DNA of 64,000 nucleotides from positions 29,983-93,982 of the forward strand of contig CAVGCV010000007.1 of the NCBI GenBank assembly GCA_963627995.1. Direction: 5' to 3'. Shown here one piece after another: positions 61,471 to 64,000 of this stretch (positions are counted from its first letter, which is position 1; the number at the start of each line of letters is the position of its first letter). The notes under the pieces were generated by a model. It did no database searches and was not told the origin of the DNA. It saw only the letters and a program-made list of their open reading frames with translations. The position numbers were made by a program, and so were the translations under genes. The DNA comes from UBA3839 sp963627995. Its GTDB lineage: Bacteria; Bacteroidota; Bacteroidia; Bacteroidales; Bacteroidaceae.

Positions 61471-62654
61471 AGGACGGTCCGATTCTCTATTTCTTTGTCG
61501 CCCGCAAAGCAGAGGGGGACTTGTGCGAGGATTACCGGCTCGAAATAGAGAACAAGTTAGGTGTTCCGACAATGGGACGCACAGAACGCTTTGCCGAGGT
61601 GTTCGAGTATTTGATGAAGATTTCCGTGGAGCGTCCCATCACGCTTTTTATCGACGAGTTCCAAGAGTTTTTCCGCGTGAACAAATCGCTGTACAGCGAT
61701 ATGCAGCGCATTTGGGACCTATACAGTCCGAAAGCCCGTATCAACCTGATCGTGTGCGGCTCGATATACTCGATGATGATGAAGATATTCAAGGATAAGA
61801 AAGAGCCGTTGTATAACCGACAAACCCGCTTCATGTCGGTGCGCCCGTTCACTCCGACCGTACTGAAGGAGATTCTTGCGGAGCACCGTCCTGACTACAC
61901 GGCGGAAGATCTGCTGGCCCTGTATTCCTTTACAGGCGGCGTGGCGAAATATGTGCAGTTGCTCATGGATGCCGGGGCAACGACTAGGGCGGCCATGCTT
62001 GACCACATCGTAAAAGCCGACTCCATCTTTCTGGGCGAAGGCAAGGCAATCCTTATTGAGGAGTTCGGCAAGGACTACGGTATCTATTTTTCGATCCTGT
62101 CGGCCATCGCACGAGGGAAGACCTCCCGTTCGGAAATCGAAAACGTGGTGGGCAGGGAAATCGGCGGCTACCTGACTAAGTTGGAAAGGGAATATGAGGT
62201 CATATCCAAGAAACAGCCCCTTTTCAAGAAGAGTTCCGCCAAGAATGTGCGCTATACGATTGAGGACAATTTCTTCACATTCTGGTTCCGCTTCATATAC
62301 AAGTACAGCTACATGTTGGAGATTGAGAACTACGGCAGCGTGAAGTCGATTATAAACAGGGACTACGAAACGTTCAGCGGGCTGATGCTCGAACGGTGGT
62401 TCAAGCGGGTGCTGATCGAGCGGCAAGCCTATACTCGCATCGGCGGCTGGTGGGACCGCAAGGGTGAAAACGAGATAGACATCGTGGCCGAGAACGAACT
62501 GGATGAAACGGCTGCGTTCTTCGAGGTGAAGCGAAAGGCCGAAAATATCGACATGGCGACATTGGAGAAAAAAGCCGAGGCATTCTTGTGTGCTACGGGA
62601 GAGTTCAAGGGCTATGCCCTTTCTTACAAAGGGGTGTCCATGGCCGACATGTAG
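61335..62654 (+). CDS. AAA-type ATPase with C-terminal DUF234 / PD-(D/E)XK-like domain
   Basis: A 439-residue protein of the archaeal-type ATPase family (ATPase domain plus DUF234). Walker A is GRRRIGKTS (residues 31-39). Walker B is ITLFIDEFQEF (about 100-110), followed by sensor-like IVCGSIYSMMM. A winged-helix-like stretch (about 245-300) follows. The C-terminal part carries GENEIDIV with D382 and FFEVKRK with E397-x-K399, the D...ExK spacing of PD-(D/E)XK nucleases. Such proteins are multi-copy and often poorly characterised; defence or mobile-element roles have been suggested for relatives, and nothing is proven here. Base composition is lower in GC than the core. A truncated copy of its own start lies just downstream. 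Confidence 0.85.
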   Translation: MRFFDRTEEITSLREIREMAKENAQFTVVTGRRRIGKTSLVWKAYEDGPILYFFVARKAEGDLCEDYRLEIENKLGVPTMGRTERFAEVFEYLMKISVERPITLFIDEFQEFFRVNKSLYSDMQRIWDLYSPKARINLIVCGSIYSMMMKIFKDKKEPLYNRQTRFMSVRPFTPTVLKEILAEHRPDYTAEDLLALYSFTGGVAKYVQLLMDAGATTRAAMLDHIVKADSIFLGEGKAILIEEFGKDYGIYFSILSAIARGKTSRSEIENVVGREIGGYLTKLEREYEVISKKQPLFKKSSAKNVRYTIEDNFFTFWFRFIYKYSYMLEIENYGSVKSIINRDYETFSGLMLERWFKRVLIERQAYTRIGGWWDRKGENEIDIVAENELDETAAFFEVKRKAENIDMATLEKKAEAFLCATGEFKGYALSYKGVSMADM

Positions 62655-62672
62655 TATTGCCGACGCCGTGAC

Positions 62673-62972
62673 GCGGTGATACAAGAGTGCGGGACGATGG
62701 AATCGGGATGCAAAAGGAAAATGTTTGCCGAACAAGTCCGCATTGAATAGCTGTCTTACCGTTTTTTTGCAGTAGCGGAATCGTCGTTTCGGAAATGGTG
62801 GTTTCGGAACACGTCAATCAGAAAGGATACAAAGTATGAGATTTTTTGATAGAACAGGAAGATATTGCCTCTTTGCGTGGAGATTCGCGAGAGGGCCAAG
62901 GAGAACGCCCAATTCACGATGATGACGGGATGCCGCCGTATCGGTAAAATTTCTCTTGTATGGAAAGTGTAC
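62673..62972 (+). pseudogene. Truncated second copy of the ATPase leader and start
   Basis: It aligns with 61161-61470: the same GCGGTGATACAAG...GGGACGATGG leader, a worn version of the palindrome (GAATCGTCGTTTCGGAAATGGTGGTTTCGG), ATGAGATTTTTTGATAGAACAG and the P-loop region. Base insertions break the frame (GAAGATATTGCC; TGGAGATTCG), and similarity stops after TATGGAAAGTG. Confidence 0.82.
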
Positions 62973-63050
62973 TGAGATTAGTCAGATACTATTTTGAGAA
63001 AGACTCAACATTATTCATCTAAGAACTTAAACAAATAATCTCACAGAAAA

Positions 63051-63935
63051 ATGATTAGTGGAAAAACTTATCGTTATGATGATGAGTTTAAGGCAAAGGC
63101 ACGTGCTCATCAGTTTGCGTTCAGAGAAAATGAATTGAATGATTTTTATGATGAAAGGAATCCACAAGTCTTTCTTTCTCCCGATGCAGCTAAGAAGGGG
63201 TTTATATTTTGTGATACTTACAAGGAACTGATTAAGAGCAAGGTTAAATCATTTAAAACTTCTGCATTGTTTTCCAATATGCTACGGAGCGAGCACATCC
63301 CTTACAACATCTTCACTCCAATGGAAGAAGACTTAAGTGCAACTGTCATACTATTTAACGAAATTATAGGCGGAGGTATATCAAAGATAAAACGCATACG
63401 TATTGAGTTTGCAGGAAAAACTGATAAAAGTGAATATCTAAATGACGGAACTTCTTTTGACGTATTCATTGAATATGTTTCTTCTGATGGTTCTATCGGA
63501 GGGGTTGGAATCGAGGTGAAATACACCGAGAATGGTTATCCTATAGGAGTTAAGGAGAAACAAGATATTGAGGACACAAATGGATTATACCATCAGATGA
63601 CCAGGAAATCGCATTGGTATATTCCGGCATTAGACACCCTTTCATTCATAAAAGCAAACCATCTACGTCAAATTTGGCGTAATCATATCTTGGGATATTC
63701 CATGTTGTGTAGAGGAGAAATCCGGCATTTTCACCATATACATCTTTACCCTCAAGGCAATAAACATTTTCACGAACACGCCATACCCGAATATAAGTCG
63801 TTGCTTACCGAGTGTGGCAAGGCAAGTTTTATTGATCTGACATACGAATCCTTATTTGATATGATAAGTAAAATCTTCACTTCGGACAAACATCAGGATT
63901 GGATAAAATATCTAAGAAAGAGATACATCATATAA
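63051..63935 (+). CDS. PGN_0703-type putative restriction endonuclease
   Basis: A 294-residue protein resembling the PGN_0703 family of putative restriction endonucleases. The nuclease signature is D137 in SFDVFIEY and E155-V-K157 in GVGIEVKYTENGYPIG, a clear PD-(D/E)XK arrangement. Typical flanking segments are SKVKSFKTSALFSNMLRSEH and LRQIWRNHILGYSMLCRGEIRHFHHIHLYP. The gene is strikingly AT-rich compared with everything else here, so it was acquired recently. No methyltransferase partner is visible before the window ends. A role in defence is likely by family; specificity is unknown. Nothing is recognised in 63936-64000. Confidence 0.8.
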   Translation: MISGKTYRYDDEFKAKARAHQFAFRENELNDFYDERNPQVFLSPDAAKKGFIFCDTYKELIKSKVKSFKTSALFSNMLRSEHIPYNIFTPMEEDLSATVILFNEIIGGGISKIKRIRIEFAGKTDKSEYLNDGTSFDVFIEYVSSDGSIGGVGIEVKYTENGYPIGVKEKQDIEDTNGLYHQMTRKSHWYIPALDTLSFIKANHLRQIWRNHILGYSMLCRGEIRHFHHIHLYPQGNKHFHEHAIPEYKSLLTECGKASFIDLTYESLFDMISKIFTSDKHQDWIKYLRKRYII

Positions 63936-64000
63936 ACATAATAAGTAGGGTGTAAAGTCGAGTTCTCGGATTTTCATCCTACTTTTCCCAACTTTTTACT

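Overview
The window is a piece of a high-GC Bacteroidales chromosome, probably Prevotellaceae or a close relative. Four things support this: a MurF-Alr fusion; a DUF6089-uppS-bamA-ompH-ompH cluster; DUF6242, GSCFA and M16 proteins; and repeated promoters of the Bacteroidetes type (-7 TAnnTTTG, sometimes with TTTG about 20 bp upstream). Most of the window is very GC-rich. The last roughly 3.8 kb falls to moderate and then low GC and looks acquired.

Layout. 1-5.4 kb: the end of a secreted repeat protein, then GSCFA and murF-alr. 5.4-12.5 kb (minus): the outer-membrane biogenesis cluster (DUF6242, DUF6089, uppS, bamA, two ompH/skp genes, a 70-aa protein). 12.7-21.5 kb: ribD, an HU-like protein, fhs, and a topA-aroK-speA run. 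22.1-27.2 kb: a decayed restriction-modification remnant, a beta-helix glycosidase, a heparinase-type lyase and a sugar acetyltransferase. 27.3-33.7 kb: an M16 protease and nadB, diverging from a PH-domain protein and dacB. 33.8-38.4 kb (minus): glyS, an FKBP lipoprotein, a Fur-family regulator and a heavy-metal P-type ATPase preceded by a striking double operator. 39-43.4 kb: a TonB receptor, GH30, an M15 peptidase and tRNA-Leu(CAA). 43.8-55.3 kb: korAB, an SLC13 transporter, a C10 protease, DPP III, an AlkD-like protein and purA. 55.7-60.2 kb: a 1513-aa secreted protein with three near-identical tandem repeats. 60.4-64 kb: an accessory segment with a broken outer-membrane receptor, an ATPase with a PD-(D/E)XK-like C-terminus whose 5' region is duplicated downstream, and an AT-rich restriction-endonuclease-like gene.

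How the genes fit together. Cell-envelope assembly dominates: BamA, the Skp-like chaperones, UppS, MurF-Alr, DacB and M15. Alongside it are housekeeping genes (purA, glyS, topA, ribD, nadB, aroK, fhs), polysaccharide and protein degradation (GH28-like, lyase, GH30, C10, M49), and anaerobic 2-oxoacid oxidation (KorAB).

The most unusual non-coding signal is a roughly 85-125 bp palindromic repeat present five times, always between genes. Paired substitutions preserve its central hairpin. Other notable regulatory structures are three TCCAAGTACTTGGA palindromes spaced exactly 22 bp apart, a 22-bp inverted repeat made of two 7-1-7 boxes before the metal ATPase, and a 15-1-15 palindrome in the leader of the accessory ATPase.
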